The notes: generated from the sequence alone by a model not told the origin. Shown: positions 34,317 through 44,634, counted from the stretch's first letter. The stretch: 64,000 nt of DNA from Pantoea alhagi (GCF_002101395.1 NZ_CP019706.1:1240001-1304000), one strand, 5' to 3'. Numbers and translations: made by a program.

Positions 34317-35144
34317 TCAGCCCTTCCTCACCCGGCGCGTATCAACAAACGCCATCGCCAACCCTACCGCCAGGCCGGTGGCGTGTGCGGTGTTAGCAAT
34401 TGGCAGGCCAAATGCGCCAAAATAACCAATGACCAGCCACAGAATAGCGAAAGCCATCAAACCGCGCTCCAGGAAAATCCCACTTTCGGGATCGCGCTCG
34501 CCTCGCAGCCATGCATAACCCATCAGCGCATAGACCACGCCGGAAAGCCCGCCAAACCAGGGGCCGCTAAATTTGGCCTGCATCCAGCCGCTTAACAGGG
34601 CGGAGATCAGGGTGATCACAAACAGTTTGCCGCTGCCCAGCCGCTTTTCTACCGCGCCGCCGATATACCACCACCAGAGCAGATTAAATACCAGGTGCAG
34701 CAGAGAGAAGTGCAGCAGGATATGGCTAAACCAACGCCAGGGCTGAAAAAAGGGTGAAGCATCCAGCCGCCAGGCCAGCCAGCCGAGCATAGTAAAATCG
34801 CCGACAAGCAGCATCAGGATATAAACGGCGATACAGGCAATGGCCAGCAGGATAGTGAGTGGCCCGGCACGCTGACGCAGATTAGTCAGCAGGCTGTCAC
34901 GCTGATAGTGTAATTTGCTATCCGTGGTGCCGCTCTGCCAGCTGGCTGCCTGATAGCGCGGATGAAAAGGATCGCGAACAAACTGTTCAAGTTCGTTTTC
35001 GACCATTTGCTGTTTCGTCTCATCCTCCAGCAGCAGGATAAGCTGATCTTCCTTTTTGATATGCAGCGTAACGCCGCGCGTGGCCATATAGTCAACAAAC
35101 GCCTGCGCCATACGCGGATTATTGAACTGAGTCAGTTGTATCAT
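34317..35144 (-). CDS. glpG: Rhomboid intramembrane serine protease GlpG
   Basis: Cleaves transmembrane segments of substrate proteins within the inner membrane. The 275-residue protein has a cytosolic N-terminal domain (residues 1-85) and six predicted membrane spans. The catalytic dyad is Ser201 in GGLSGVVYAL and His254 in NTAHATGL, at exactly the E. coli numbers. The oxyanion-side HILLHFSLLHLVFN block is also conserved. It sits between glpE (35 bases upstream) and glpR. Confidence 0.97.
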   Translation of the reverse strand: MIQLTQFNNPRMAQAFVDYMATRGVTLHIKKEDQLILLLEDETKQQMVENELEQFVRDPFHPRYQAASWQSGTTDSKLHYQRDSLLTNLRQRAGPLTILLAIACIAVYILMLLVGDFTMLGWLAWRLDASPFFQPWRWFSHILLHFSLLHLVFNLLWWWYIGGAVEKRLGSGKLFVITLISALLSGWMQAKFSGPWFGGLSGVVYALMGYAWLRGERDPESGIFLERGLMAFAILWLVIGYFGAFGLPIANTAHATGLAVGLAMAFVDTRRVRKG

Positions 35145-35179
35145 TGCCCATTTCCTGAGGTGTGATCGTAAGGCGACGC

Positions 35180-35509
35180 TTATTCCGTTTGCGTCTCAAC
35201 CAGCTGCGGGAAGGCCGCACGCCAGGCGTCAAAGCCGCCGTCAATGCTGTAAACCTGCTCAAAACCCTGCTGGATTAAATATTGCGCCGCGCCCTTGCTG
35301 CTGTTGCCGTGATAGCACATGACCAGCACCGGCTTATCAAAATCGGCCTGCTGCATAAAGGTATTTAACGTGCCGTTTGTCAGGTGGAAAGCCCCTCTGG
35401 CATGACCTGCCGCAAAACTTTGCGGATCGCGAATATCGACCAGCAGCGCTTCGTCTTCAGCCAGACGTTGTTGCGCCGTATCGACGCTGATGCATTCAAA
35501 TTGTTCCAT
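35180..35509 (-). CDS. glpE: Thiosulfate sulfurtransferase GlpE (rhodanese)
   Basis: A single-domain rhodanese that transfers sulfane sulfur from thiosulfate to thiol acceptors. The 109-residue protein has the active loop MCYHGNSS with Cys65, the same number as E. coli, and the DIRDPQSFAAGH block. The ATG at 35509 is chosen over the in-frame codon at 35521 because it gives the family start MEQFECI. It is the first gene of glpE-glpG-glpR and is divergent from glpD. Confidence 0.96.
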   Translation of the reverse strand: MEQFECISVDTAQQRLAEDEALLVDIRDPQSFAAGHARGAFHLTNGTLNTFMQQADFDKPVLVMCYHGNSSKGAAQYLIQQGFEQVYSIDGGFDAWRAAFPQLVETQTE

Positions 35510-35738
35510 ACCGGGTTCCAAATCAACAAAGTGCGGTAAGCCGATTGCGGGGCCGCATGTGATACCTGTGCCGCCTTTCAGCCATGAAGATCTCTATTGT
35601 AACGCGAAGCGGATTAACTATAACCCAACTAACAGAAAGGTTAACGCCGCCTGGCGCGGTAAATTATGTTAACTGAATCACGCTAAGATGTTTTTATTGG
35701 GTTAAAGCTGGCATCAATGTTGGTTTACGATTATTATT

Positions 35739-35756
35739 ATGCTCGAAAACGAACAT
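35739..35756. promoter_or_regulatory. GlpR operator upstream of glpD
   Basis: ATGCTCG, AAAA, CGAACAT form a near-perfect inverted repeat matching the GlpR operator consensus (half-site TGTTCG/CGAACA). A further CGAACAT half-site lies at 35770-35776. It precedes the GTG start of glpD by about 35 bases. Repression of glpD by the GlpR encoded next door follows by analogy with E. coli. Confidence 0.8.
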
Positions 35757-35789
35757 AGACGAACTATTCCGAACATCGGGGGAGATGAC

Positions 35790-37298
35790 GTGGAAACCAA
35801 AGATCTGATCGTTATCGGCGGCGGCATCAACGGTGCCGGTATTGCGGCCGACGCCGCAGGACGCGGACTGTCAGTGCTGATGCTGGAGGCGCAAGATCTG
35901 GCATGCGCGACCTCCTCCGCCAGCTCGAAACTGATTCATGGCGGCCTGCGCTACCTGGAACATTATGAATTCCGTCTGGTCAGCGAAGCGCTGGCCGAGC
36001 GTGAAGTGTTGCTAAAGATGGCTCCGCACATTGCCTTTCCCATGCGTTTCCGCCTGCCGCACCGCCCGCATTTACGTCCGGCATGGATGATCCGCACCGG
36101 CCTGTTTATGTATGACCACTTAGGCAAACGCACCAGTCTTCCGGGCAGTAAAGGGCTGCGTTTCGGCGCAGATTCCGTAATGAAGCCGGAAATCACGCGC
36201 GGTTTCGAATATTCTGACTGCTGGGTCGACGATGCGCGTCTGGTGGTGCTGAACGCTCAGGAGGTGGTAAAACGCGGCGGCGAAGTTCGTACCCGCACAC
36301 GGGTGACTCGTGCATGGCGTGAAAACGGCCTGTGGATGGTGGAAGCGGAAGATGTCGATAGCGGTAAAACCTTTACCTGGCGCGCCAAAGGCCTGGTCAA
36401 TGCCGCTGGCCCGTGGGTTAAACAGCTGTTTGACGACGGCCTGAAGCTGAAATCTCCTTACGGCATTCGCCTGATTAAAGGCAGCCATATTGTAGTGCCG
36501 CGCGTTCACACGGAAAAACAGGCTTATATTCTGCAGAACGAAGACCATCGTATCGTTTTCGTGATCCCGTGGATGGATGAGTTTTCCATCATTGGCACCA
36601 CCGATGTGGAATACAAAGGCGATCCGAAACAGGTAAAAATTGACGATAATGAAATCGCCTATCTGCTGAAAGTGTATAACGCACACTTTAAAAAGCAGCT
36701 GGATCGTAGCGATATTGTCTGGACCTATTCCGGCGTGCGTCCGCTGTGTGATGACGAATCTGACTCACCGCAGGCGATTACCCGTGATTACACGCTGGAT
36801 GTCCGTGACGATGCGGGTAAAGCGCCGCTGCTGTCGGTGTTCGGCGGCAAGCTGACCACCTACCGTAAGCTGGCTGAACATGCAATGGAGAAACTGGCGA
36901 AGTACTACTCCAATATTGGCCCGGCCTGGACCAAAACAGCAGTGTTGCCGGGCGGTGATATTGCCGGTACGCGTGAGGATTACGCCGCCAGCCTGCGTCG
37001 TCGTTATTCCTTTATTAGCGAAGGCATGGCGCGCCATTATGCCCGCACCTACGGCAGCAACAGCGAGCGGATCTTACAGAACGCCACTTCCCTGAGCGAT
37101 CTGGGTGAAGATTTCGGCCACGGTTTCTATGAGGCTGAGCTGCGCTACCTGATGGAAAACGAGTGGGTGCGCGAACTGGATGACGCGATCTGGCGTCGCA
37201 CCAAACTTGGCATGTGGCTGGATGAGGCTCAGCAGGCGCGCGTGGCGCAGTGGCTGGACGCGCACGGCAAAAAGCCGACACTCTCGCTGGCGTCATAA
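35790..37298 (+). CDS. glpD: Aerobic glycerol-3-phosphate dehydrogenase GlpD
   Basis: An FAD enzyme on the cytoplasmic face of the inner membrane that oxidises glycerol-3-phosphate to dihydroxyacetone phosphate and passes electrons to quinone. The 502-residue protein (E. coli 501) starts with a GTG codon and the FAD-binding ETKDLIVIGGGINGAGIA. A GGGGGAG Shine-Dalgarno precedes it. An in-frame ATG at 35739 falls inside the GlpR operator and was rejected. Substrate-site blocks RLIKGSHIVVPR and TYSGVRPLCDDE are conserved. A strong terminator follows. Confidence 0.97.
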   Translation: METKDLIVIGGGINGAGIAADAAGRGLSVLMLEAQDLACATSSASSKLIHGGLRYLEHYEFRLVSEALAEREVLLKMAPHIAFPMRFRLPHRPHLRPAWMIRTGLFMYDHLGKRTSLPGSKGLRFGADSVMKPEITRGFEYSDCWVDDARLVVLNAQEVVKRGGEVRTRTRVTRAWRENGLWMVEAEDVDSGKTFTWRAKGLVNAAGPWVKQLFDDGLKLKSPYGIRLIKGSHIVVPRVHTEKQAYILQNEDHRIVFVIPWMDEFSIIGTTDVEYKGDPKQVKIDDNEIAYLLKVYNAHFKKQLDRSDIVWTYSGVRPLCDDESDSPQAITRDYTLDVRDDAGKAPLLSVFGGKLTTYRKLAEHAMEKLAKYYSNIGPAWTKTAVLPGGDIAGTREDYAASLRRRYSFISEGMARHYARTYGSNSERILQNATSLSDLGEDFGHGFYEAELRYLMENEWVRELDDAIWRRTKLGMWLDEAQQARVAQWLDAHGKKPTLSLAS

Positions 37299-37324
37299 GC
37301 CAGCACTGTAAAGAGCATAAAAAC

Positions 37325-37360
37325 AATCCCCTGCCAGCACTATGCTGGCGGGGGATTTTT
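37325..37360. terminator. Bidirectional terminator between glpD and glgP
   Basis: A long GC-rich stem (AATCCCC, GCCAGCA pairing with TGCTGGC, GGGGATT) is followed by TTTTTATTG on the right and preceded by A-rich DNA on the left. It lies between convergent glpD and glgP. Confidence 0.9.
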
Positions 37361-37376
37361 ATTGCCGATGCGGAAA

Positions 37377-39824
37377 TTAAAGCCTGACAGGTGATATATG
37401 CCAAATCTCGTCAGCGTATTCCTGAATGGTACGATCTGAAGAAAAGTAGCCCATATTAGCGATATTCAGCGCCGCACGTCGCTGCCACTCTTCCGGCTGA
37501 CGATACAGTTCATCCACTTTATCCTGCGTATCCACGTAGCTGCGATAATCAGCCAGCAGCTGATAGTGATCGCCCAGCCCAATCAACGAATCGTAGATAT
37601 TGTGATAGCGTCCCGGCTCTTGCGGGCTGAACACGCCGGTAGCAATCTGTGTCAACGCCTGACGCAGCTCTTCATCCTTTTCATAATACTGGCGCGAGTT
37701 GTACCCTTCCCGCCGCAGCTTTTCCACCTGATCGGCAGTATTACCGAAGATAAAGATGTTCTCTTTGCCCACGTGTTCACGCATTTCAACATTCGCGCCA
37801 TCCAGCGTACCGATGGTTAACGCGCCGTTGACGGCAAACTTCATATTACTGGTGCCGGATGCTTCGGTGCCAGCCAGCGAGATCTGTTCAGAGAGATCGG
37901 CGGCCGGAATAATGATCTGCGCCAGGCTTACGCTGTAATTAGGAATAAAGACCACCTTCAGCTTGTTCTTCACCTGCGGATCGTTATTGATCACCTGCGC
38001 TACATCGTTAATCAGATGAATAATATGCTTCGCCATATAGTAGGCGGAGGCCGCCTTACCGGCGAAGATATTGACGCGCGGAACCCAGTTGGCGTTGGGA
38101 TCGGCCTTGATGCGGTTATAGCGGGTGATCACGTGCAGCACGTTCATCAACTGGCGCTTGTATTCGTGGATACGCTTGATCTGCACATCAAACAGCGCAT
38201 TAGGATCCAGCACGATATCCATGTTTTTCGCCACCCAGGCCGCCAGACGCTTTTTATTCTCCAGCTTGGCATCAGCTATTTTTTCTATAAAAGCAGGGTA
38301 ATCGATTTGCGGTTTGATCTCCGCCAGCTGGCTAAGATCGGTGCGCCAGTGACGTCCAATGCTTTCATCCAGCACTTCAGAGAGCGCCGGATTAGCCAGC
38401 GCCAGCCAGCGACGCGGGGTAATGCCGTTGGTTTTATTACAGAAACGCCCCGGGAACAGGCGGGCAAAATCAGCAAACAGCGACTGTACCATCAGATTCG
38501 AGTGCAGTTCCGACACGCCATTCACTTTGTGGCTGACCACCACCGCCAGCCAGGCCATACGTACCTGGCGTCCGTTGTTTTCATCAATAATCGAAATACG
38601 TGACAGCAGCTCCCACTCGTCCGGATAGTGATCCTGAATGGTTCGCAGGAAATAGTCGTTGATTTCAAAAATAATTTGCAGATGGCGCGGCAGGATCTTG
38701 CCGATCATATCTACCGACCAGGTTTCCAGCGCCTCACTCATCAACGTGTGGTTGGTATAGGAGAAGACCTGGCACACCACTTCAAACGCATCGTCCCAGC
38801 TGAACTTATGCTCATCGATCAGCAAGCGCATCAGCTCCGGGATCGCCAGCACCGGATGGGTATCGTTCAGGTGAATGGCAATTTTATCGGAGAGGTTATC
38901 GAAGGTCTGATGCATTTCCCAGTGACGGTTCAGAATATCCTGGACCGTTGCCGAAACGAGGAAATACTCCTGACGCAGTCGCAGCTCGCGGCCAGAGTAG
39001 GTAGAGTCATCCGGATAGAGCACGCGCGATACGTTTTCCGAATGGTTTTTATCTTCTACCGCAGCAAAGTAGTCGCCCTGGTTAAATTTCCCCAGGTTGA
39101 TTTCATTACTGGCCTGCGCGCTCCACAGCCGCAGCGTATTGGTTGCATCGGTATCAAAGCCGGGAATAATCTGATCATAGGCCATCGCCAACACTTCTTC
39201 GGTCTCCAGCCAGCGCACCTTCGCGCCCTCATGCTGTAAACGTCCACCGAAACGCACTTTATAACGAGTGTTATAGCGCTGAAACTCCCACGGGTTGCCA
39301 TATTCCAGCCAGTAGTCCGGCGACTCCGCCTGGCGTCCATCCACAATGTTCTGTTTAAACATGCCGTAATCGTAGCGGATGCCATAGCCGTGTCCGGGCA
39401 AGCCTAAGGTGGCCAGCGAATCAAGGAAACAGGCTGCCAGGCGCCCTAAACCGCCATTACCCAGCCCCGGATCGTTCTCTTCCTCAATCAGCTCCGCCAG
39501 ATCCAGCCCCATCTCTTCCAGCGCGCTGTTGAGATCGTCATAGATCCCCATCGCCAGCAGCGCATTGGAGAGGGTGCGCCCCATCAGAAACTCCATTGAC
39601 AGGTAATAAACCTGACGCACATCCTGCGACAGCTGAGCACGGCTGGAGCGCAGCCAGCGCTCCACCATGCGATCGCGCACCGCCAGCAGCGAGGCGTTCA
39701 GCCATTCATGCTTGTTGGCGGAAGAGGGATCTTTACCTAGCGTAAACATCAGCTTATAGGCAATAGAGTGCTTTAACGCTTCGACCGTTAGCGTAGGTGA
39801 TGCATAGGTAAAAGGTGCGTTCAT
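37377..39824 (-). CDS. glgP: Glycogen phosphorylase
   Basis: Releases glucose-1-phosphate from glycogen outer chains. The 815-residue GT35 enzyme equals E. coli GlgP in length. The pyridoxal-phosphate lysine lies in GTSNMKFAVNGALTIGTLDG. The conserved N-terminal part has QVYYLSMEFLMGR and ENDPGLGNGGLGRLAACF. It is the last gene of glgBXCAP and 20 bases after glgA. The C-terminus SSDRTIQEYADEIW is typical of GlgP rather than MalP. Confidence 0.97.
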   Translation of the reverse strand: MNAPFTYASPTLTVEALKHSIAYKLMFTLGKDPSSANKHEWLNASLLAVRDRMVERWLRSSRAQLSQDVRQVYYLSMEFLMGRTLSNALLAMGIYDDLNSALEEMGLDLAELIEEENDPGLGNGGLGRLAACFLDSLATLGLPGHGYGIRYDYGMFKQNIVDGRQAESPDYWLEYGNPWEFQRYNTRYKVRFGGRLQHEGAKVRWLETEEVLAMAYDQIIPGFDTDATNTLRLWSAQASNEINLGKFNQGDYFAAVEDKNHSENVSRVLYPDDSTYSGRELRLRQEYFLVSATVQDILNRHWEMHQTFDNLSDKIAIHLNDTHPVLAIPELMRLLIDEHKFSWDDAFEVVCQVFSYTNHTLMSEALETWSVDMIGKILPRHLQIIFEINDYFLRTIQDHYPDEWELLSRISIIDENNGRQVRMAWLAVVVSHKVNGVSELHSNLMVQSLFADFARLFPGRFCNKTNGITPRRWLALANPALSEVLDESIGRHWRTDLSQLAEIKPQIDYPAFIEKIADAKLENKKRLAAWVAKNMDIVLDPNALFDVQIKRIHEYKRQLMNVLHVITRYNRIKADPNANWVPRVNIFAGKAASAYYMAKHIIHLINDVAQVINNDPQVKNKLKVVFIPNYSVSLAQIIIPAADLSEQISLAGTEASGTSNMKFAVNGALTIGTLDGANVEMREHVGKENIFIFGNTADQVEKLRREGYNSRQYYEKDEELRQALTQIATGVFSPQEPGRYHNIYDSLIGLGDHYQLLADYRSYVDTQDKVDELYRQPEEWQRRAALNIANMGYFSSDRTIQEYADEIWHISPVRL

Positions 39825-39844
39825 AGCAAGTATCCTAAATCAGG

Positions 39845-41278
39845 TTACAACAACCGTTGATAAAGATCCCGGTAGGCCTGTGCAGCCACCTGCCAGCTAA
39901 AATCCATCGCCATTGCCTGACGCTGCACGTAGCGCCAAAGAGAAGGACGAGACCACAGCACAAACGAACGTCGGATAGCGCGCAGTAGCGACCAGGCATT
40001 GCTGTCCTCAAAGGTAAAACCGCTGGCGATGCCGTCTGCCAGGTTCTCCAGAGAACTGTCATTAACCGTGTCCGCCAGCCCGCCGGTGCGTCTTACCAGC
40101 GGCAGCGTGCCGTACTTCAGGCCGTAAAGCTGCGTCAGGCCGCAAGGTTCAAAGCGGCTCGGCACCATAATCACATCCGCTCCGCCCATAATGCGGTGGG
40201 AGAACGCTTCGTGATAGCCAATCTGTACCCCGACGCTGCCGGGGTTTTCCGCCGCCGCCGCCAGGAATCCCTGCTGCAATACCGCATCGCCTGCCCCCAG
40301 CAGCACCAGCTGTCCGCCCTGCTCCAGCAAACTTGGCAACGCCTCCAGCACCAGATCCAGCCCTTTCTGCTTGGTCAGACGACTTACCACCGCAAACACC
40401 GGCACGCTGTCGTCAACTTTCAGCCCCATCGCAATCTGTAGCTGACGCTTGTTCTCCGCCTTGGCATCCAGCGTGTCGCGGTTGTAACGCGCGTTAAGCA
40501 GCAGATCATGCGCGGGATCCCAGATCAGCGGATCGACCCCGTTCAGAATGCCGCTCAGCCGCCCTTCCCGCATCCGCTGTGCCAGCAGCGCCTCCATGCC
40601 GTTACCATATTCCGGCAGGGTGATCTCGCGCGCATAGGTCGGACTGACCGCCGTAATATGATCGGCAAAGAAGAGCCCGGCCTTGAGATAAGAGATCTGA
40701 CCGAAAAACTCCAGCCCATGCATATCGAAAAACGACCACGGCAGCTGGATTTCATCCATATGATGTGCGTAGAACAGCCCCTGATATGCCAGGTTATGCA
40801 CGGTAAATACCGACTTCGCCGGACGTCCGCGCGCCGCCAGATAGGCACAGGTTAAACCGGCGTGCCAGTCATGGGCGTGCACAATATCCGGACGCCAGTT
40901 GGTATCCAGCCCGCAGGCCATTTCACATCCCATCCAGCCGAGCAATGCAAAGCGCAGATAGTTGTCCGGATAATCGAACTGGTTTTCATCGTGATAAGGG
41001 CTGCCAGGCCGATCGTACAGGCCCTCAGCTTCAATCAGATAAATGCCAACCCCATTAAAATGTCCAAAGTGCAGCCTGACCGGGCCTGCGAAAGTTTGCA
41101 GCTCAGCGACGACTTCCGTGTCGGTAATTCCCTTACGCAGATCCGGAAACGCCGGGAGTAAAACGCGCGTGTCCGTTCCATCTGCAATCTGTGCTGCCGG
41201 TAATGCCCCCACCACATCAGCTAACCCGCCGGTTTTCAGCAGCGGGAAAAGTTCTGAACAGACATGTAAAACCTGCAT
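39845..41278 (-). CDS. glgA: Glycogen synthase
   Basis: Transfers glucose from ADP-glucose to the growing alpha-1,4-glucan. The 477-residue GT5 enzyme has the ADP-glucose-binding KTGGL motif at residues 15-19. The second conserved motif is in VPSRFEPCGLTQLYGLKYGTLP (C-terminal Rossmann domain, read in parts). The VHAHDWHAGLT block is also present. It lies 67 bases downstream of glgC and 20 upstream of glgP. Confidence 0.97.
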   Translation of the reverse strand: MQVLHVCSELFPLLKTGGLADVVGALPAAQIADGTDTRVLLPAFPDLRKGITDTEVVAELQTFAGPVRLHFGHFNGVGIYLIEAEGLYDRPGSPYHDENQFDYPDNYLRFALLGWMGCEMACGLDTNWRPDIVHAHDWHAGLTCAYLAARGRPAKSVFTVHNLAYQGLFYAHHMDEIQLPWSFFDMHGLEFFGQISYLKAGLFFADHITAVSPTYAREITLPEYGNGMEALLAQRMREGRLSGILNGVDPLIWDPAHDLLLNARYNRDTLDAKAENKRQLQIAMGLKVDDSVPVFAVVSRLTKQKGLDLVLEALPSLLEQGGQLVLLGAGDAVLQQGFLAAAAENPGSVGVQIGYHEAFSHRIMGGADVIMVPSRFEPCGLTQLYGLKYGTLPLVRRTGGLADTVNDSSLENLADGIASGFTFEDSNAWSLLRAIRRSFVLWSRPSLWRYVQRQAMAMDFSWQVAAQAYRDLYQRLL

Positions 41279-41345
41279 TCTCGGCTCCTTTAACGGAAAT
41301 CTGGCGCGATCCTCGCGCAGATTGCGTGTGTTACTGTTTTGCCGG

Positions 41346-42638
41346 TCAGGCGGAAGTGACGGCCAGCCTGGCCAGCATTTCGCGCGTTACCAGCACGATG
41401 CCCTCTTCGGAACGGTAAAAACGGCGGCTGTCTTCATCAGGGTTTTCGCCGATTACCATGCCTTCTGGAATAACGCAGGCGCGATCGATGACGCAGCGGC
41501 GCAGACGACATGAGCGTCCAATCACCACGTCAGGTAGCAGCACTGCAGAATCAATATTGCAAAATGAGTTCACGCGTACGCGTGAGAACAGCACAGAATG
41601 AACCACCACCGAACCAGAGATAATGCAGCCGCCAGAAACCAGCGAGTTCATGGTCATGCCATGACTGCCGGAGCGATCCTGAACAAACTTAGCCGGCGGC
41701 AGAGGCTCCATATAGGTGTGAATCGGCCATTCATGGTCATACATATCCAGCTCCGGCGTTACGGAAGCAAGATCGAGATTGGCGCGCCAGTAGGCTTCCA
41801 GCGTTCCCACATCACGCCAGTAGGGCACTGCCTCATCATCGTTTTGCACGCAGGAGAGGGTAAAGGAGTGCGCCAGCGCTTCGCCGCTGGCGACAATTTT
41901 CGGCAGCAGGTCTTTACCGAAGTCATGGCTGGAACCTGGGATCTCCAGGTCTTCTTCCAGTAGCTGGTAAAGGTAGTCGGCGTTAAAAACGTAGATACCC
42001 ATGCTGGCCAGCGCTTTGCTGTCATCGCCAGGCATACAGGGTGGCTGCGCCGGTTTTTCCACGAAATCCACTACGCGATTTTGCTCGTTTACCGCCATAA
42101 CGCCGAATGCGGTGGCCTCATGCAGCGGCACCGGCAGGCAGGCGATAGTGCAACGCGCATTGTTATCGACATGGTCAAGCAGCATGCGCGAATAATCCAT
42201 TTTGTAGATATGGTCGCCCGCCAGGATCACGATATATTGCGCATCGTAGCGGCGAATAATATCCAGGTTTTGGGTTACCGCATCGGCGGTGCCGCGATAC
42301 CAGTGCTCGGTGCTAAAACGCTGCTGAGCCGGCAGCAGGTCAACAAACTCGTTCATCTCTTCATTGAAGAAAGACCAGCCGCGTTGAATATGCTGCACCA
42401 GCGAGTGGGACTGATACTGCGTAATCACCCCAATGCGCCGGATGCCGGAGTTGATGCAGTTCGACAGGGCAAAATCGATAATGCGAAATTTGCCGCCAAA
42501 ATGCACCGCAGGTTTCGCGCGCGTCGCGGTCAAATCTCTCAGGCGCGTACCGCGTCCGCCTGCAAGAATGAGGGCCACAGTTTGCGTTGGCAGCTGTCTC
42601 GCCAGCATCAGGTGATCGGTACGTTCTAACTTGACCAT
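41346..42638 (-). CDS. glgC: Glucose-1-phosphate adenylyltransferase
   Basis: Makes ADP-glucose from ATP and glucose-1-phosphate, the controlled step of glycogen synthesis, activated by fructose-1,6-bisphosphate. The 430-residue protein (E. coli 431) has the nucleotidyltransferase signature LILAGGRGTRL, then KPAVHFGGKFRIIDF, substrate segment SHDFGKDLLPK, and a left-handed beta-helix C-terminus (CNIDSAVLLPDVVIG). The ATG at 42638 is chosen over the extended frame to 42758 because it gives the family start MVKLERTDHLMLARQLP. It lies 10 bases after glgX. Confidence 0.97.
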   Translation of the reverse strand: MVKLERTDHLMLARQLPTQTVALILAGGRGTRLRDLTATRAKPAVHFGGKFRIIDFALSNCINSGIRRIGVITQYQSHSLVQHIQRGWSFFNEEMNEFVDLLPAQQRFSTEHWYRGTADAVTQNLDIIRRYDAQYIVILAGDHIYKMDYSRMLLDHVDNNARCTIACLPVPLHEATAFGVMAVNEQNRVVDFVEKPAQPPCMPGDDSKALASMGIYVFNADYLYQLLEEDLEIPGSSHDFGKDLLPKIVASGEALAHSFTLSCVQNDDEAVPYWRDVGTLEAYWRANLDLASVTPELDMYDHEWPIHTYMEPLPPAKFVQDRSGSHGMTMNSLVSGGCIISGSVVVHSVLFSRVRVNSFCNIDSAVLLPDVVIGRSCRLRRCVIDRACVIPEGMVIGENPDEDSRRFYRSEEGIVLVTREMLARLAVTSA

Positions 42639-42648
42639 GTCTGACTCC

Positions 42649-44634
42649 TTATACTTGCTTCTGGAACACACACGCGCCGTGCGCAGGCCCATGCCAGACA
42701 GTGGACGGAACAGGATTATCTTCCCCGGCAAAAGGAGGAACCGCGCGCCACTCTCCATCTGGTAGAAATAATTCGCTTACGTCTTGCGTGGCATTAATCG
42801 TGATCAACCAGCGTCCGGACAGCAGGATTTGCAGTTTATGCTCATCCCGCTCCCACTGTTGCTCATCCAGCGGCTCTCCCTGACTGTTTAGCCACTGAAC
42901 ATTGCCATCACCTTCCCTCCACCAGCGATCCTGCGTCAACGCAGGGATCTGCTGGCGCAAATGAATCAGCGCGGCGGTAAAGGCGTACAGCCCTTCATCC
43001 TGGTTTTCCCAGTCGAGCCAGGTGAGTTCGTTATCCTGACAGTAAGCGTTATTGTTGCCGTGCTGGGTATGCCCATGTTCATCACCGGCCAGCAACATCG
43101 GCGTGCCCTGCGCCAGCAGCAGTGAAGTCAGCAAGGCGTGCGCGCTGCGACGGCGGCGCTCCAGCACGTTAAGCGAGACCGTTAGCCCTTCGCTGCCGTG
43201 ATTATGGCTAAAGTTGCCGTTATGTCCGTCACGGTTATCTTCGCCGTTGGCCTCATTGCGTTTACGCGTGAAGCTCAGCAGATCGCGCAGGGTAAAACCG
43301 TCATGGGCGGCGATCAGGTTCACCGTGGCGGATGGCAGGCGGTCGCTATGCTGGAAGGCGTCGCTGGATGCGGCGAAACGGCGCGCAAAGTCGGCGGTGG
43401 TCACCCCGCCAAGCAGCCAGTAGCGGCGCATATCGTCACGGAAGCGATCGTTCCAGTCAGCAAACGGCGACGGAAAACTGCCCACCTGATAGCCGTTCGG
43501 CCCGATATCCCACGGTTCGGCGATCAGCTTCACTTGAGAAAGAATCGGACAGGCTTTTAGCGCCGTGAAGAAAGGCGCATCGGCACGAAAATCGGGCGTT
43601 CTTCCCAGCACCGGAGCCAGATCGAAGCGGAAGCCATCGACATGGCACACCGTAACCCAGTAACGCAAGCAGTCGAGCGCCCAGTTCACTACCTGCGGAT
43701 GGCGGAAATTGAGCGTGTTACCGCAGCCGGTCCAGTTGTGATAATGGCCGTCATCGGTTAACCAGTAGTAGCTGGCGTTGTCGATACCGCGCATTGAAAG
43801 CGTCGGACCGATCTCTTCCAGCTCGGCGGTATGATTCAGCACGATATCCAGCACCACCTCAATGCCCGCCGCATGCAGCGTTTTCACTGCCTGCTGAAAC
43901 TCCTGTAGCGGGCTCAGGCCGCCAACGCCGGAGGCGTAACGCGGTTCCACTGACCAGAGCGCATAAGGGTTGTAGCCCCAGTAGTTACGCAATCCCAGCT
44001 GCTGCAGGCGTGGCTCATCGGCAAACTGCGCCACCGGCTGGAGTTCCAGCGTGGTGATACCGAGCTGTTTGAGATAATTGACAATAGCAGGATGCCCCAG
44101 CGCAGCGTAAGTACCACGCTGCGTTTCCGGAATTTCCGGATGCCGCTGGGTTAATCCACGCACATGCGCTTCATAGATCACCGTATTGCCCCAGGGCACA
44201 CGCGGCGCGGCGTCATCACCCCAGTTAAAGGCTTCCGCAACCACCACGCTTTTCGGCGCAATCGCTGCATTATCCTGCTCATCGCGCTGCCATTCGCCAC
44301 CGTTAAACAGCGGGCTGTCCACCACCTTGCCCTCAACGGCGCGGGCGCAAGGATCAACTAACAGCTTAGCCGGATTGAAGCGATGCCCCTGCTCCGGTGC
44401 CCAGGGACCATGTACCCGGTAGCCGTAGCGCTGGCCCGGCTGGAGATCGGGTACGTAGCCATACCAGATGTTATTGGTGCGTGACGGCAAGTCATAGCGT
44501 ACTTCCTGCTCCTTTTCATCGAACAGGCAAAGCTCCACGCGTTGAGCGTGTTGAGAGAACAGCGTGAAGTTAACCCCGTTACCATCCCAGGTTGCGCCGG
44601 GGGGAGCAGGATTACCCGTACGCAAATGACTCAT
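42649..44634 (-). CDS. glgX: Glycogen debranching enzyme GlgX
   Basis: Hydrolyses alpha-1,6 linkages in limit dextrins left by GlgP. The 661-residue GH13_11 protein (E. coli 657) has an N-terminal CBM48-like domain (GVNFTLFSQHAQRVELCLFD). The amylase motifs follow: VVLDIVLNHTAE, VDGFRFDLAPVLGR (nucleophile Asp), LIAEPWDIGPNGY (acid/base Glu) and NLIAAHDGFTLRD. The ATG at 44634 overlaps the glgB stop (ATGA), supporting that start over 44655 and indicating translational coupling. Confidence 0.96.
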   Translation of the reverse strand: MSHLRTGNPAPPGATWDGNGVNFTLFSQHAQRVELCLFDEKEQEVRYDLPSRTNNIWYGYVPDLQPGQRYGYRVHGPWAPEQGHRFNPAKLLVDPCARAVEGKVVDSPLFNGGEWQRDEQDNAAIAPKSVVVAEAFNWGDDAAPRVPWGNTVIYEAHVRGLTQRHPEIPETQRGTYAALGHPAIVNYLKQLGITTLELQPVAQFADEPRLQQLGLRNYWGYNPYALWSVEPRYASGVGGLSPLQEFQQAVKTLHAAGIEVVLDIVLNHTAELEEIGPTLSMRGIDNASYYWLTDDGHYHNWTGCGNTLNFRHPQVVNWALDCLRYWVTVCHVDGFRFDLAPVLGRTPDFRADAPFFTALKACPILSQVKLIAEPWDIGPNGYQVGSFPSPFADWNDRFRDDMRRYWLLGGVTTADFARRFAASSDAFQHSDRLPSATVNLIAAHDGFTLRDLLSFTRKRNEANGEDNRDGHNGNFSHNHGSEGLTVSLNVLERRRRSAHALLTSLLLAQGTPMLLAGDEHGHTQHGNNNAYCQDNELTWLDWENQDEGLYAFTAALIHLRQQIPALTQDRWWREGDGNVQWLNSQGEPLDEQQWERDEHKLQILLSGRWLITINATQDVSELFLPDGEWRAVPPFAGEDNPVPSTVWHGPAHGACVFQKQV